Shown here: positions 38,869-47,367 of the stretch, in pieces | Position numbering within the stretch: the stretch's first letter is position 1 | How the letters are laid out: every line of letters starts with the position of its first letter | Source of the DNA: Acetobacter sicerae | Lineage (GTDB): Bacteria; Pseudomonadota; Alphaproteobacteria; Acetobacterales; Acetobacteraceae | Assembly (NCBI RefSeq): GCF_011516765.1 | Contig: NZ_JAAABN010000006.1 | Coordinates: forward strand, 62,001 to 126,000 | DNA length: 64,000 nucleotides | Reading direction: 5' to 3' | Made by a program: the position numbers and the translations under genes | Notes under the pieces: generated by a model | Databases searched by the model: none | What the model saw: only the letters and a program-made list of their open reading frames with translations | Told to the model about the DNA's origin: nothing

Positions 38869-39065
38869 GAAAGACGGCACCCTGTGATCAGCCTTGGTTC
38901 CTTTTACATATCAGGGCCTTGCCCCAAGAGCATCAGGAAAAACCATACTCCGGGTTTCTGCGATTTTTCGGGCATCGCACATTGCGGTATCATGTTACCT
39001 CATAAAAATAACATTGATGAATAAACAAACAAATCAAAATGGCTATTTTTATACCCGCTTTTCCC

Positions 39066-39094
39066 TTGACGCCCCTTCCCAGCTTACGCATAAG
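39066..39094 (+). promoter_or_regulatory. Candidate promoter of the rplM-rpsI operon
   Basis: TTGACG (39066-39071), a 17-base spacer and CATAAG (39089-39094), ending 44 bases before the rplM ATG. The -35 matches well and the -10 poorly. Confidence 0.4.
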
Positions 39095-39138
39095 GCGGCA
39101 CCCGAACCGCTCAAGATTCCTGGACGGACATATAAACA

Positions 39139-39618
39139 ATGAAAACCACCCGCTCGCTTAAGCCCGCGGAAGTGACGAAGAACTGGATCCTGATCGACGC
39201 CGAAGGGCTCGTTCTTGGTCGTCTCGCCACTCTTGTTGCTGCGCGTCTGCGCGGCAAGCACAAGCCGCAGTTCACACCGCACGTTGATTGCGGCGACCAC
39301 GTCGTCATCATCAACGCTGAGAAGGTGAAGCTCACCGGCAACAAGGTTGACCAGAAGCTTTTCCATTACCACACCGGTTATCCGGGTGGCATCAAGCAGC
39401 GCACGATCACGCAGCGCCTGAACGGCAAGCACCCCGGCGAAGTCGTCGAGAAAGCTGTCGAGCGTATGATCACGCGTGGCCCGCTGCAGCGCGCCCAGAT
39501 GCGCAACCTGCATGTCTATGCCGGCGCCGAGCATCCGCATGACGGCCAGCAGCCAGTGAAACTGGATGTCGCCGCGATGAACCGCAAGAACACCGCCATT
39601 GCGAAGAGTGGGGTCTGA
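39139..39618 (+). CDS. rplM: 50S ribosomal protein L13
   Basis: A 159-residue L13, slightly longer than E. coli L13. Diagnostic blocks are [17 protein letters not shown] near the N-terminus, [38 protein letters not shown] and [19 protein letters not shown]. rpsI begins 5 bases after its stop, the universal rplM-rpsI pair. A candidate sigma-70 promoter lies just upstream. Confidence 0.98.
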   Translation: MKTTRSLKPAEVTKNWILIDAEGLVLGRLATLVAARLRGKHKPQFTPHVDCGDHVVIINAEKVKLTGNKVDQKLFHYHTGYPGGIKQRTITQRLNGKHPGEVVEKAVERMITRGPLQRAQMRNLHVYAGAEHPHDGQQPVKLDVAAMNRKNTAIAKSGV

Positions 39619-39623
39619 TCGCC

Positions 39624-40115
39624 ATGTCTGAAACGATTGAACGCACAGGCACGCTCGCCGACCTCAAGGACGTTGCTCCTCAGGTTGTGGCTTCAGAAGC
39701 TCCTGTCTACGAAGTAAAGCGCGACGCTCAGGGCCGTTCCTACGCCACGGGCCGTCGTAAAGAGTCCGTCGCCCGCGTCTGGATCAAGCCCGGCAAGGGT
39801 GATGTCACGGTGAACGGTCGCCCGATCGGCACCTACTTCGCCCGTCCGGTCCTGCGCATGCTGCTCACACAGCCGTTCCTCGTGACCGACCGTTACAACC
39901 AGTTCGACGTTGTCTGCACCGTCGTTGGTGGTGGTCTGTCCGGTCAGGCTGGCGCTGTCCGTCACGGCATCAGCCGTGCGCTGACGCACTACGAGCCGGA
40001 ACTGCGCGGCGTTCTGAAGGCAGCCGGGTTCCTGACCCGTGACTCCCGTCAGGTCGAGCGTAAGAAATATGGTAAGGCCAAGGCCCGTCGTTCCTTCCAG
40101 TTCAGCAAGCGCTGA
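39624..40115 (+). CDS. rpsI: 30S ribosomal protein S9
   Basis: 163 residues: an N-terminal extension of about 30 residues, then the S9 core with [47 protein letters not shown] and the basic C-terminal tail ending RRSFQFSKR, which reaches the ribosomal P site. It is the second gene of the rplM operon and is followed by two stacked intrinsic terminators. Confidence 0.98.
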   Translation: MSETIERTGTLADLKDVAPQVVASEAPVYEVKRDAQGRSYATGRRKESVARVWIKPGKGDVTVNGRPIGTYFARPVLRMLLTQPFLVTDRYNQFDVVCTVVGGGLSGQAGAVRHGISRALTHYEPELRGVLKAAGFLTRDSRQVERKKYGKAKARRSFQFSKR

Positions 40116-40126
40116 TCCGGAACACG

Positions 40127-40155
40127 CCTTCCGCCCTGTGCGGAAGGGGGTTTTT
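40127..40155 (+). terminator. First terminator of the rplM-rpsI operon
   Basis: An 8-bp stem CCTTCCGC/GCGGAAGG with a 5-base loop, followed by GGGTTTTT. Confidence 0.8.
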
Positions 40156-40158
40156 GGA

Positions 40159-40192
40159 AGCCGCCGGCCTTCGGGCTGGCGGCTTTTTCTTT
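40159..40192 (+). terminator. Second terminator of the rplM-rpsI operon
   Basis: AGCCGCCGGCC paired with GGCTGGCGGCT (one G-T pair) around a TTCG tetraloop, followed by TTTTCTTT. It ends only 17 bases before the next GTG start, whose promoter must therefore overlap or lie within this terminator zone. Confidence 0.85.
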
Positions 40193-40208
40193 GTCTGGAG
40201 AATACAAC

Positions 40209-41405
40209 GTGAGCGGCAAACGGCAGGAAACATTCGACGCGGTCGTCATCGGTGCGGGAGCCGCGGGACTGATGACGGCTCTCACGGCCGGGCAGCGCGG
40301 CAAGCGGGTGCTGGTTCTGGACCACAATGACGAACCGGGCCGAAAAATCCTGATTTCCGGCGGTGGTCGGTGTAACTTCACCAACCTGCGTACCGCGCCG
40401 GACCGCTTCCTTTCCCAGAACCGACATTTCGCCCGTTCAGCATTAGCGCGCTACAGACCTGCCGATTTTCTGGCGCTGGTCGAAAAGCATGGCATTGCGT
40501 GGCACGAAAAGACACTCGGGCAACTTTTCTGCGACGGCTCCGCCCGACAGATCCTCGCCATGCTGCTGGATGAATGCGCCAGAGGTGGTGTCACCATCCG
40601 GCTCGGTGAGACGATCAGAGATGTGCGGTTCTCGGACCGCTTTACGGTGGAAACCGATACTCTCGCCATAGAAGCCCATTCGCTCGTGCTCGCAACAGGG
40701 GGCCTTTCCATTCCCAAGCTGGGAGCAACGGGACTGGCGCATCGTCTGGCCCGACAGTTTGACATTCCGCTGGTAGCGCCTGCCCCCGGTCTTGTGCCTC
40801 TGCAGGCCAATATCGACGATCTGGGCTGGATGCCTGCCCTCTCCGGTGTTTCTCTCCCTGTCCGCGTGCAGAGTGGTAAAACCACCTTCGAAGAAGCCAT
40901 GCTGTTCACGCATAAAGGACTGTCTGGCCCGGCCATTCTCCAGATTTCGTCTTTCTGGAAACCCGGTCAGGCCATCAGGATTGACCTGCTGCCAGACAAA
41001 AATGCCTTCGAAACCCTGAAGAATGCCCGCACAGGCCGATCACGCGCCCATGCCGTGGCCGTCCTGTCCGAACACATGCCGCGGCGGCTCGCTGAAGTGC
41101 TTGGTCCGCGTCAGCTAGGCGAGAAAGCCGCTGCGGAATGGCCCGACAAACTACTTCGTGCAGCGGCTGAAACCCTGAAAAACTGGCAATTCACTCCTTC
41201 GGGCACTGAAGGATATGCCAAGGCCGAAGTGACCACGGGCGGCGTGGACACCAGGGCGCTTTCCTCCCGGACCATGGCCAGCACCACCATGCCGCAGCTT
41301 TATTTCGTGGGTGAAGCTGTGGACGTTACAGGATGGCTGGGTGGCTATAATTTCCAATGGGCATGGGCGAGCGGCCATGCAGCGGGAACCGCTCTTTCGG
41401 AGTGA
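40209..41405 (+). CDS. HI0933-like (BaiN/RdsA-type) NAD(P)/FAD-dependent oxidoreductase
   Basis: A 398-residue flavoprotein. The FAD Rossmann motif is DAVVIGAGAAGLMTALTAG near the N-terminus, followed by the family hallmark GRKILISGGGRCNFTN, then LATGGLSIPKLGATG, AMLFTHKGLSGPAILQIS and the C-terminal YFVGEAVDVTGWLGGYNFQWA. I use the GTG start with GGAGA 7 bases upstream; a TTG 18 bases earlier would place the start inside a terminator. The reaction of most members is not established. No partner gene is adjacent. Confidence 0.9.
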   Translation: MSGKRQETFDAVVIGAGAAGLMTALTAGQRGKRVLVLDHNDEPGRKILISGGGRCNFTNLRTAPDRFLSQNRHFARSALARYRPADFLALVEKHGIAWHEKTLGQLFCDGSARQILAMLLDECARGGVTIRLGETIRDVRFSDRFTVETDTLAIEAHSLVLATGGLSIPKLGATGLAHRLARQFDIPLVAPAPGLVPLQANIDDLGWMPALSGVSLPVRVQSGKTTFEEAMLFTHKGLSGPAILQISSFWKPGQAIRIDLLPDKNAFETLKNARTGRSRAHAVAVLSEHMPRRLAEVLGPRQLGEKAAAEWPDKLLRAAAETLKNWQFTPSGTEGYAKAEVTTGGVDTRALSSRTMASTTMPQLYFVGEAVDVTGWLGGYNFQWAWASGHAAGTALSE

Positions 41406-41504
41406 TGTTATGTCTCCCGGACGAGCAGTGTTTTGCTTTTACTGACTTCCCTGCGAAACCGGGCTAATCTGATCTAACCATTTCATCCTTGAGGAGAATT
41501 TCCG

Positions 41505-41768
41505 ATGGATATGTCTGTTTTCCAGTCTGTAAAGCGCCGTGGCTCACGGGCTCTGTTGCTCGGTCTCGCCGCCGCCGGACTGGCTGCCTGCACAGGTCAG
41601 GCAGGGACGCCGATCGCACCGGGCACCTACCCACCGGGCACGCCACTCGGCGGCACATGCAAGGCTGGTCTTTACACATGCCAGCTTCCGCTTGCTTCAC
41701 CCGTTGGCGCGCCGTGCAGTTGTCCCGGACTGGGCGCAGCCTCCTATGGACAAGTCTATCTCAAATAA
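41505..41768 (+). CDS. Small Cys-rich lipoprotein
   Basis: 87 residues. A signal peptide with lipobox LAAC (Cys29) is followed by a Pro/Gly-rich stretch (GTPIAPGTYPPGTPLGG) and a compact Cys-containing end (CKAGLYTCQLP ... GAPCSCPGLGAASYGQVY). Four cysteines besides the lipid anchor could form two disulfides. A strong GAGGAG ribosome site precedes the ATG. I recall similar short CxxxxYxC...CxCPG proteins in acetic acid bacteria, without known function. Transcribed alone. Confidence 0.7.
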   Translation: MDMSVFQSVKRRGSRALLLGLAAAGLAACTGQAGTPIAPGTYPPGTPLGGTCKAGLYTCQLPLASPVGAPCSCPGLGAASYGQVYLK

Positions 41769-41923
41769 TAAATTGCAGAGGAACCGCTGGCGTGGCATGG
41801 CCTGAGGGCTTTTGCCACGCCGGAGGACCATCCCTCAGCATGTTCTGCGGGCAGCCGGTCTGGTATAGAGACGCGAAGATCGTTACCGGTCTTCTGCCGG
41901 ACAACAGAGAGAGACCGTAACGC

Positions 41924-42331
41924 ATGAGCTTCAGTGACGACCGTTATTCCCCTTCCCGCGCCTCGGCGGGACGTCAGAACGGAAGCGCGAACGGCTTGTC
42001 TTCCATCCTCAGACTAGGAATCTGGTCTGTGCTGTATTTCCTGTTCTATATGGCGCAACAGGTCGCTGAACTGCTGGCTCCGCTGCTGTTGATCGCAGGC
42101 GTAGGCTGGGCTGCGTTACCGCATGTCGTCAACGCAGTGTCATCCAGCGCAAGCCATGTCGATGCGCAGGCTCATGACGTGATGTCTCATGTCTCAGAAG
42201 CCATTCCGCATGAAATCATGCTTGGCTCGCATCTGCTGACACCATCAGGACTAATTTTTGATGGCCTTCTGCTGATGGCCGTTGCCGCTTTTGGTGCGAC
42301 CCTTTCCGCGATTGCTGGCCGGTCCATGTAA
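41924..42331 (+). CDS. Small membrane protein, unknown
   Basis: 135 residues: a Ser/Arg/Asn-rich N-terminus (about 1-28), two close hydrophobic helices (about 32-65), a His/Ser-rich soluble segment (about 70-100) and a third helix (about 105-130). No domain was recognised. The gene is followed by a strong bidirectional terminator and converges with the Zn-ribbon protein gene. The start ATG follows a purine-rich AGAGAGA. Confidence 0.6.
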   Translation: MSFSDDRYSPSRASAGRQNGSANGLSSILRLGIWSVLYFLFYMAQQVAELLAPLLLIAGVGWAALPHVVNAVSSSASHVDAQAHDVMSHVSEAIPHEIMLGSHLLTPSGLIFDGLLLMAVAAFGATLSAIAGRSM

Positions 42332-42420
42332 AAGCCGACAATAAGCTTTTCAGAAACCCGCATACCGCAACGTTACAAAGCAAAAACAGCCTGTCACACT
42401 CGATGGCAGACTCAGAAACC

Positions 42421-42453
42421 AGAAAAGGCTCTCCACTGTGGAGAGCCTTTTCT
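42421..42453. terminator. Bidirectional terminator
   Basis: A near-perfect palindrome AGAAAAGGCTCTCCAC/GTGGAGAGCCTTTTCT (42421-42436 with 42438-42453). T-tracts are present in both directions, suiting its place between convergent genes. Confidence 0.88.
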
Positions 42454-42461
42454 CATTCATA

Positions 42462-44354
42462 TCAGAGCAGATTGAGCGCGGGCCAGAGGTGACGCAATGC
42501 ACCGAACCAGTGCGTGCATGCGGCCAGCACAACAATGGCTCCCACACCACTGGCAATCCATGCTTTCCGCCAGAAAGCCGGACTTTCAAGGAAAGAGCTG
42601 CGATTTTCGTCAGCATGTTCGACACGCTTGAGAACATCGCTTCTCAGGCGACTGGATATATCAATTGCTGGCGTGACATGTCGGGGCGCAGCAACCGCCT
42701 CTTCTTCTGCAGCCGGTTCTTCGACAACCGCAGCAGGCTCAGCGGGGACAGACTGTTCCGGCACATCAACATGCTCGCCGACAGTCTCGTGATGTTCCTC
42801 AACAGGAGTTGCCGTCTCTTCATCCTGATCTGCAACGCGATCCCACACTGGCACCCAGGGAGCGCTCGACGAATGCTCCGCCCCTTCCGGCGCATGGGAG
42901 TGAGTATTTTCCGCCCCGGTGTGGCTTTCCTGACCACCGGGATTGTTTCTGGCAGCCCGCAGACGCGTAATGACGTCATCGAACGCCCCATCCTGTGAAG
43001 CAGGCTCGCCATGAACCGATAGTCCGTCATTATCATCCGCGTGAGGCTGGGAATCCCCAAAGTCATGCCCGGAGTCCGGATGCGCCAGATCGTTTTTCTG
43101 ATGCTCAGAATGTTCCGAGTTTTCAACAAGATTTTCATCCTGATAACCCGCGCCGGAAAAACTCTCTCTCCCTACACTGAAATGTTCGTCGAGATCCTTT
43201 TCCCGCCATTCATGAGGATGTTCTTCCTGCTTTGTCCCAAAACCGGCTGATGGCGTCGCCGACGTATCAGGCTCATCGTCCCAGATGCTGCGATAGACAA
43301 CCTTGTTCTCTGGTGAGGCCGATTCAGAAATCGGCGGCGGAGCCGGCGGAGGCTCAACGGGCAGATCGAGAAAACTGAAAGGTTTTTCGTAACCGTTATC
43401 GGAGGTCTGATCGTTCTCGGACGATGGGAGCGTATCATCCTGACGCGGCGTGATATGCGTGGAGAAATGCTGGTCAGCCGGCATTTCGGAAAGCGTGGAA
43501 AATGTCTCCTGCGTCGGTTCAGCAGGTGTCGGCGATGCAACGGGTTCCTCAACTTCGGCAGAGGAGGCTTCGACGGACGGAGCTTCGCTGTGCGGTGCAT
43601 CCTGTCGCGTCTGCTCTTCCTTCAGATCAGGCTGATCTGAATTTTCTTCAGCCGTGACATCCTTAACCTCAGTGACAGGAGGGGGCACGTCTTCATGCTC
43701 GACAGACTGTTCCTGCTGGATTTCCTGCTTTTCATCCTGAGCAGGAGACTCAAACTGAGGTGTCTGTTCGTGGATATCTGGTACCGGTTTTTTCACAGGA
43801 ACCGGTTGCGGCAGACTGTTTACCAGACCCGATTCCGGCGTGACAGGCGAATGTGCAGCCTCTACCGGCTCGTCAGAAGGAACTGGCGGCGCGGCGGGCT
43901 GTGGCTCGGAAACAGGTGGAACCGCAGCGGCATCCGGAGGCGTGTGGGAAGAGGAAGCTCCGGTTTCAGGCTGAGCCTGTTCTGCTGACGTCGGCGCTGA
44001 CGGCTCGTTCGACTGCGGAACTGCCGGTTCTGGCTCTTCTGGATGTGGTGCGGCGACGTCAGGTGTCGAAGGAGCTTCAGGAGCAGCATTCGCAAGAGGC
44101 GCTTCTTCCTGAGATTCCGAGGTCTCGGCAGCAGGCAGATCGCCCGACTGAGGCGCAACAGGCTTTGCTTCCGATGACTGCTCAGTGACGACATGTGGAG
44201 GAGCCGGAGGCGCTACTGTCTCATCAGCGGAAGGAGGAACAGCTTTGACAACCCAACTGGTGCCACACCCTGCGCATTTCAGTGTCCTGTCCTTCGTCAG
44301 GTAAGACGCAGGCACGTTATATTTGATGCCACAGGACGGGCAGACAATCAGCAT
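42462..44354 (-). CDS. Zn-ribbon (MJ0042-type) protein with long acidic low-complexity region and C-terminal membrane helix
   Basis: 630 residues. The first 35 form an MJ0042 zinc ribbon: CPSC (C5, C8), then KCAGC (C27, C30) with GIKYNVPASYL between. Residues about 40-560 are extremely rich in Pro, Glu, Ser, Gln and Asp with no predicted fold. A single hydrophobic helix near 600-620 (WIASGVGAIVVLAACTHWF) anchors the C-terminus. Start chosen at MLIVCPSCG because AGAGGAA precedes it and the ribbon begins there. It is divergent from ftsE, a neighbourhood repeated in other Alphaproteobacteria, where short homologues are common; this one is unusually long. Confidence 0.8.
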   Translation of the reverse strand: MLIVCPSCGIKYNVPASYLTKDRTLKCAGCGTSWVVKAVPPSADETVAPPAPPHVVTEQSSEAKPVAPQSGDLPAAETSESQEEAPLANAAPEAPSTPDVAAPHPEEPEPAVPQSNEPSAPTSAEQAQPETGASSSHTPPDAAAVPPVSEPQPAAPPVPSDEPVEAAHSPVTPESGLVNSLPQPVPVKKPVPDIHEQTPQFESPAQDEKQEIQQEQSVEHEDVPPPVTEVKDVTAEENSDQPDLKEEQTRQDAPHSEAPSVEASSAEVEEPVASPTPAEPTQETFSTLSEMPADQHFSTHITPRQDDTLPSSENDQTSDNGYEKPFSFLDLPVEPPPAPPPISESASPENKVVYRSIWDDEPDTSATPSAGFGTKQEEHPHEWREKDLDEHFSVGRESFSGAGYQDENLVENSEHSEHQKNDLAHPDSGHDFGDSQPHADDNDGLSVHGEPASQDGAFDDVITRLRAARNNPGGQESHTGAENTHSHAPEGAEHSSSAPWVPVWDRVADQDEETATPVEEHHETVGEHVDVPEQSVPAEPAAVVEEPAAEEEAVAAPRHVTPAIDISSRLRSDVLKRVEHADENRSSFLESPAFWRKAWIASGVGAIVVLAACTHWFGALRHLWPALNLL

Positions 44355-44586
44355 CCGGGTTCCTCTCTCGCGCCGCGTAATCGCTCTGGCCGCAGACACG
44401 CACAATCCTCGTTAAACAGTATGCCTTGTAATCGGTTCCCAATTTCTAAACACGATCCGAGAACGGTGAAAGAGGGTGAAAGAACAGAAGAGCCTCTCAG
44501 GTGAAGATCGACAGTTTCTCCGGCAACGCGTTATGCTATCGCGTGTTTCCCATGACTGACCTCATCCCTCAGGGAGTATGCCTCGC

Positions 44587-45261
44587 ATGATCCGGCTCCG
44601 TGACGTCACCTGGCATCACGGCGCGCTGCCGAATGAGGGTCAGGCCACGCTCAGAAACATCAGCCTTGCGATCCCGCAGGGCGGCTTCCGCTGGCTGCTC
44701 GGCCCCTCGGGCGCGGGAAAATCCACCCTGTTGCGCCTCCTCCACATGGAAGCTCTGCCCCGATCAGGCGATATGGAAATTCTCGGCACCGAAATCGGAT
44801 CGCGCAGCAAACGGTCCACCCTCGCCCGTCTGAGACAGCGAATCGGAATGATCCATCAGGATTTCCGACTGATGCCGACTCTTTCCGTCGCCGATAACAT
44901 CGCCCTGCCCCTGCGGCTTCAGAAGCGCATGGAGGGCGAAATCTCACAGGAAGTGGACGCCCTTCTGGACTGGCTGGGACTTGTCGAACGTAAAAAGGCC
45001 CGCCCCGTCGAACTCTCGGGCGGTGAGCAGCAGCGAACGGCCATCGCCCGCGCCGTGATCATGCGTCCCAGTCTTCTGCTGGCGGATGAACCGACGAATG
45101 CTCTGGAAGACAGCCAGGCGGCACGCGTCATCGGCATGCTGAGAGAACTGTCGGATCTCGGAACGACCGTCATCGTCGCCACGCACAACGACACGCTTGT
45201 CCAGCGCTTTCCCGCACCAGCCCTGCAACTCCGACAGGGACGGTTGTTCGCCGATGAATAA
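44587..45261 (+). CDS. ftsE: Cell-division ATPase FtsE
   Basis: An ABC ATPase of about 224 residues that works with FtsX at the division septum to activate murein hydrolases. Walker A GPSGAGKST (about 39-47), the Q-loop MIHQDFRLMPTLSV (the HQDFRL form is an FtsE hallmark), signature LSGGEQQRTAIARA and Walker B LLLADEPTNALE are visible. The ATG at 44587 is 10 bases after GGGAG; an ATG 9 bases upstream is only 1 base from it, so I prefer the later one. ftsX overlaps its end by 8 bases. Confidence 0.93.
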   Translation: MIRLRDVTWHHGALPNEGQATLRNISLAIPQGGFRWLLGPSGAGKSTLLRLLHMEALPRSGDMEILGTEIGSRSKRSTLARLRQRIGMIHQDFRLMPTLSVADNIALPLRLQKRMEGEISQEVDALLDWLGLVERKKARPVELSGGEQQRTAIARAVIMRPSLLLADEPTNALEDSQAARVIGMLRELSDLGTTVIVATHNDTLVQRFPAPALQLRQGRLFADE

Positions 45262-46216
45262 GCACAAACGGGTCCGCGACGGCCTCGCACTGTCCCGGGC
45301 GCTTCCCGACCGCAGTCTGCTCACCATGGTCGCCGCCATGAGTCTGCTGATCGCGCTGACCTTTACAGCGGCCGTTGGCGCCCAGAGTCTGTCCGAAAGA
45401 TGGGCCAGAGGGGCCGCCAACCTCATCACCGTGCAGGTTCCTGATCCGGACAAGACGCCGGTGACAGACAGCCACACCACAGGCGGCACCCGCATTGAAG
45501 CGGTGCTCGGCACGCTGAAAACAGCGCCGGATATCGTGCAACTGCACCGACTGGATGAACAGGAACTCGATGCCCTCCTGAAACCATGGCTCGGCAATAC
45601 CGGGACGGCGGCGCTTCCATTACCAGCCGTGATCGAAGTCGATCTCACCCCCGGCGGCGTCCTGTCAGACGACCTTGTCTCGACCCTCACCACCATCGCG
45701 CCCGGCACGCTTGTTGAGAAGAACGATGACTGGCGCTCCCAACTCCATACCGTCGCCCGCAGCCTGCTGTTCTGCGCCGGGCTGGCGATAGCGCTTGTCG
45801 GCACGATCGGTGCAGCGGTCATTGGAATGGCGACACGCCTCGGGCTGGGTTCGCGACGTGAAAGCGTGACCATTCTCCACGAACTGGGCGCATCCGATGG
45901 CTACGTCGCCAGACGCTTCGCCTCCCGCGTGGCTTTCCTGTCCTTTCTGGGCGGATTAGCCGGAACACTGGTCTCCCTCCCCCCGATCGCCATTCTCACC
46001 CATCTCATGGCGCCTTTTTCGGGAAACATTCCGTCCACAATGCAAAATGGCGAGAGCTGGCTTTCCATCCTGAAAGCCTCTCTCATTGCCTTCTGGCAGG
46101 GAGCCGCCCCGCAGTCCCTTCTGATCGGACTGGGCTGCATTCCCTTTGTCGTCACACTAATCGGATGGTTCACGGCGCAGGTCATCGTTCGAGTATGGCT
46201 GCGACGGCTACCATGA
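45254..46216 (+). CDS. ftsX: Cell-division membrane protein FtsX
   Basis: A 320-residue permease-like protein with four helices (about 22-44, 175-200, 225-250, 285-310) and a large periplasmic loop (about 45-172) between the first two, the FtsX layout. The block RRESVTILHELGASDGYVARRF is conserved in the family. FtsX signals from FtsE across the membrane to amidase activators. It overlaps ftsE by 8 bases and its TGA overlaps the next ATG, so ftsE-ftsX-ydcF form one coupled unit. Confidence 0.92.
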   Translation: MNKHKRVRDGLALSRALPDRSLLTMVAAMSLLIALTFTAAVGAQSLSERWARGAANLITVQVPDPDKTPVTDSHTTGGTRIEAVLGTLKTAPDIVQLHRLDEQELDALLKPWLGNTGTAALPLPAVIEVDLTPGGVLSDDLVSTLTTIAPGTLVEKNDDWRSQLHTVARSLLFCAGLAIALVGTIGAAVIGMATRLGLGSRRESVTILHELGASDGYVARRFASRVAFLSFLGGLAGTLVSLPPIAILTHLMAPFSGNIPSTMQNGESWLSILKASLIAFWQGAAPQSLLIGLGCIPFVVTLIGWFTAQVIVRVWLRRLP

Positions 46217-46815
46217 AAAAAGCGGGGTCCAGACGGGGCTGGTGGCGTGCAGCGGGTCTGTGTCTCACGGCCTGCATCTCGCTGTTTGTCATCGGTTTTG
46301 GACTATTCCTCCGCAGCGCCCTGCGAAGCCCCGACCTTCCGCCGGTTTCCGATGGAATCGTCGCGCTCACCGGCGGCAACGGGCGCGTGGAAACGTCTCT
46401 TTCCCTGCTGGAACAAGGCCGGGGCCGCCTGCTTCTCGTTTCAGGTGTCGATCCCAAGGTCACGCTGCAGGAACTGGCTCCCGATCTTCCCTCAGGGCTG
46501 AGCGGGCGCATCACCCTTGGTCGGGAAGCCACATCCACAGCCGGCAACGCCACGGAAACAAAGCACTGGGTGAAGGCGAACAGGCTGCACAGCCTGATCA
46601 TTGTCACAGCTGGCTATCATATGTGGCGGGCAGAAGTGGAGATTGGGCGCATGCTGCCCGGCGTTCACCTCAACCCCTATCCTGTGCAGCCGCCTGCCAT
46701 GAAGCGCCCTTTCACACGCGGCACATGGAACTTGCTGGTGCGGGAATATGGCAAGTTCCTGCTGGCCTGCATCGGGCCGGTCAAGGCGTTCCGCCATACG
46801 GTTGACGCGACCTGA
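46213..46815 (+). CDS. YdcF-family (DUF218) protein
   Basis: About 200 residues: an N-terminal membrane anchor (about 14-36) and a DUF218 domain with SDGIVALTGGNGRVETSLSL (about 50-69), LLLVSGVDP, SLIIVTAGYHMWRAEVEI and the C-terminal LVREYGKFL. Family members are thought to act in envelope biogenesis; E. coli ElyC and SanA are distant relatives. The ATG overlaps the ftsX stop (ATGA); an in-frame ATG 18 bases upstream is also possible. Its place after ftsEX recurs in Alphaproteobacteria. Confidence 0.85.
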   Translation: MKKAGSRRGWWRAAGLCLTACISLFVIGFGLFLRSALRSPDLPPVSDGIVALTGGNGRVETSLSLLEQGRGRLLLVSGVDPKVTLQELAPDLPSGLSGRITLGREATSTAGNATETKHWVKANRLHSLIIVTAGYHMWRAEVEIGRMLPGVHLNPYPVQPPAMKRPFTRGTWNLLVREYGKFLLACIGPVKAFRHTVDAT

Positions 46816-46854
46816 CCAGGCCATCAGACCAGCATCAGAGATCCGTCAGCGAAT

Positions 46855-47367
46855 TCAGAAGTTCAGCAACACACCAGTGAATATCTCTTCCACCACGCTC
46901 ACCGGCGTGCAGTCCGCCCGTTTTACAATGGCGGTGTTGCGGATCACGGAAGCGGATGGCGGCGGCAGGATATTCTCATTCCACAGGCGAACGTTTTCGA
47001 GCGTCTCGCGGCTGATGGAAAAAGGCCCCACGACACGCCCGAACGGCACTGTCGTCGTATCCAGTTTCCGGGTCATCTCTGGCGTCAGTCTTTCCGGGGA
47101 ATACCAGTTGCCCGCGTGCGCCACAGCCAGATCCCCACAGAACATGGTGACATGCCGATAGCGTAGAGGTTCGCTCGCCTCAAAAATACCCTTGGCGATG
47201 GCAGGAAGTGGCGCATCATCTTTTTGCTCAACCTGCACCCTCAACCGGACAGGCGGTGCGCCCAGACCGTTCTGTTCACACCATGTCTCCAGAGCAATCG
47301 TTGCGCTGGAAGCCTTGAGCAGCACCGTATCCAGCCTGCTGATCCGGTCCAGAACAGTTTCCGTCAT
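46855..47367 (-). CDS. Chorismate lyase-like (UbiC-superfamily) protein
   Basis: 170 residues. The central block RYRHVTMFCGDLAVAHAGNW followed by LDTTTVPFGRVVG resembles the R-x-V-x-L...G...A......L....PLG.VL pattern of chorismate pyruvate-lyases. A true UbiC makes 4-hydroxybenzoate for ubiquinone, the key quinone of acetic acid bacteria. Key residues were compared from memory, so it could be a non-catalytic relative. It is translationally coupled (ATGA) to the methyltransferase gene upstream. No signal peptide. Confidence 0.5.
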   Translation of the reverse strand: MTETVLDRISRLDTVLLKASSATIALETWCEQNGLGAPPVRLRVQVEQKDDAPLPAIAKGIFEASEPLRYRHVTMFCGDLAVAHAGNWYSPERLTPEMTRKLDTTTVPFGRVVGPFSISRETLENVRLWNENILPPPSASVIRNTAIVKRADCTPVSVVEEIFTGVLLNF

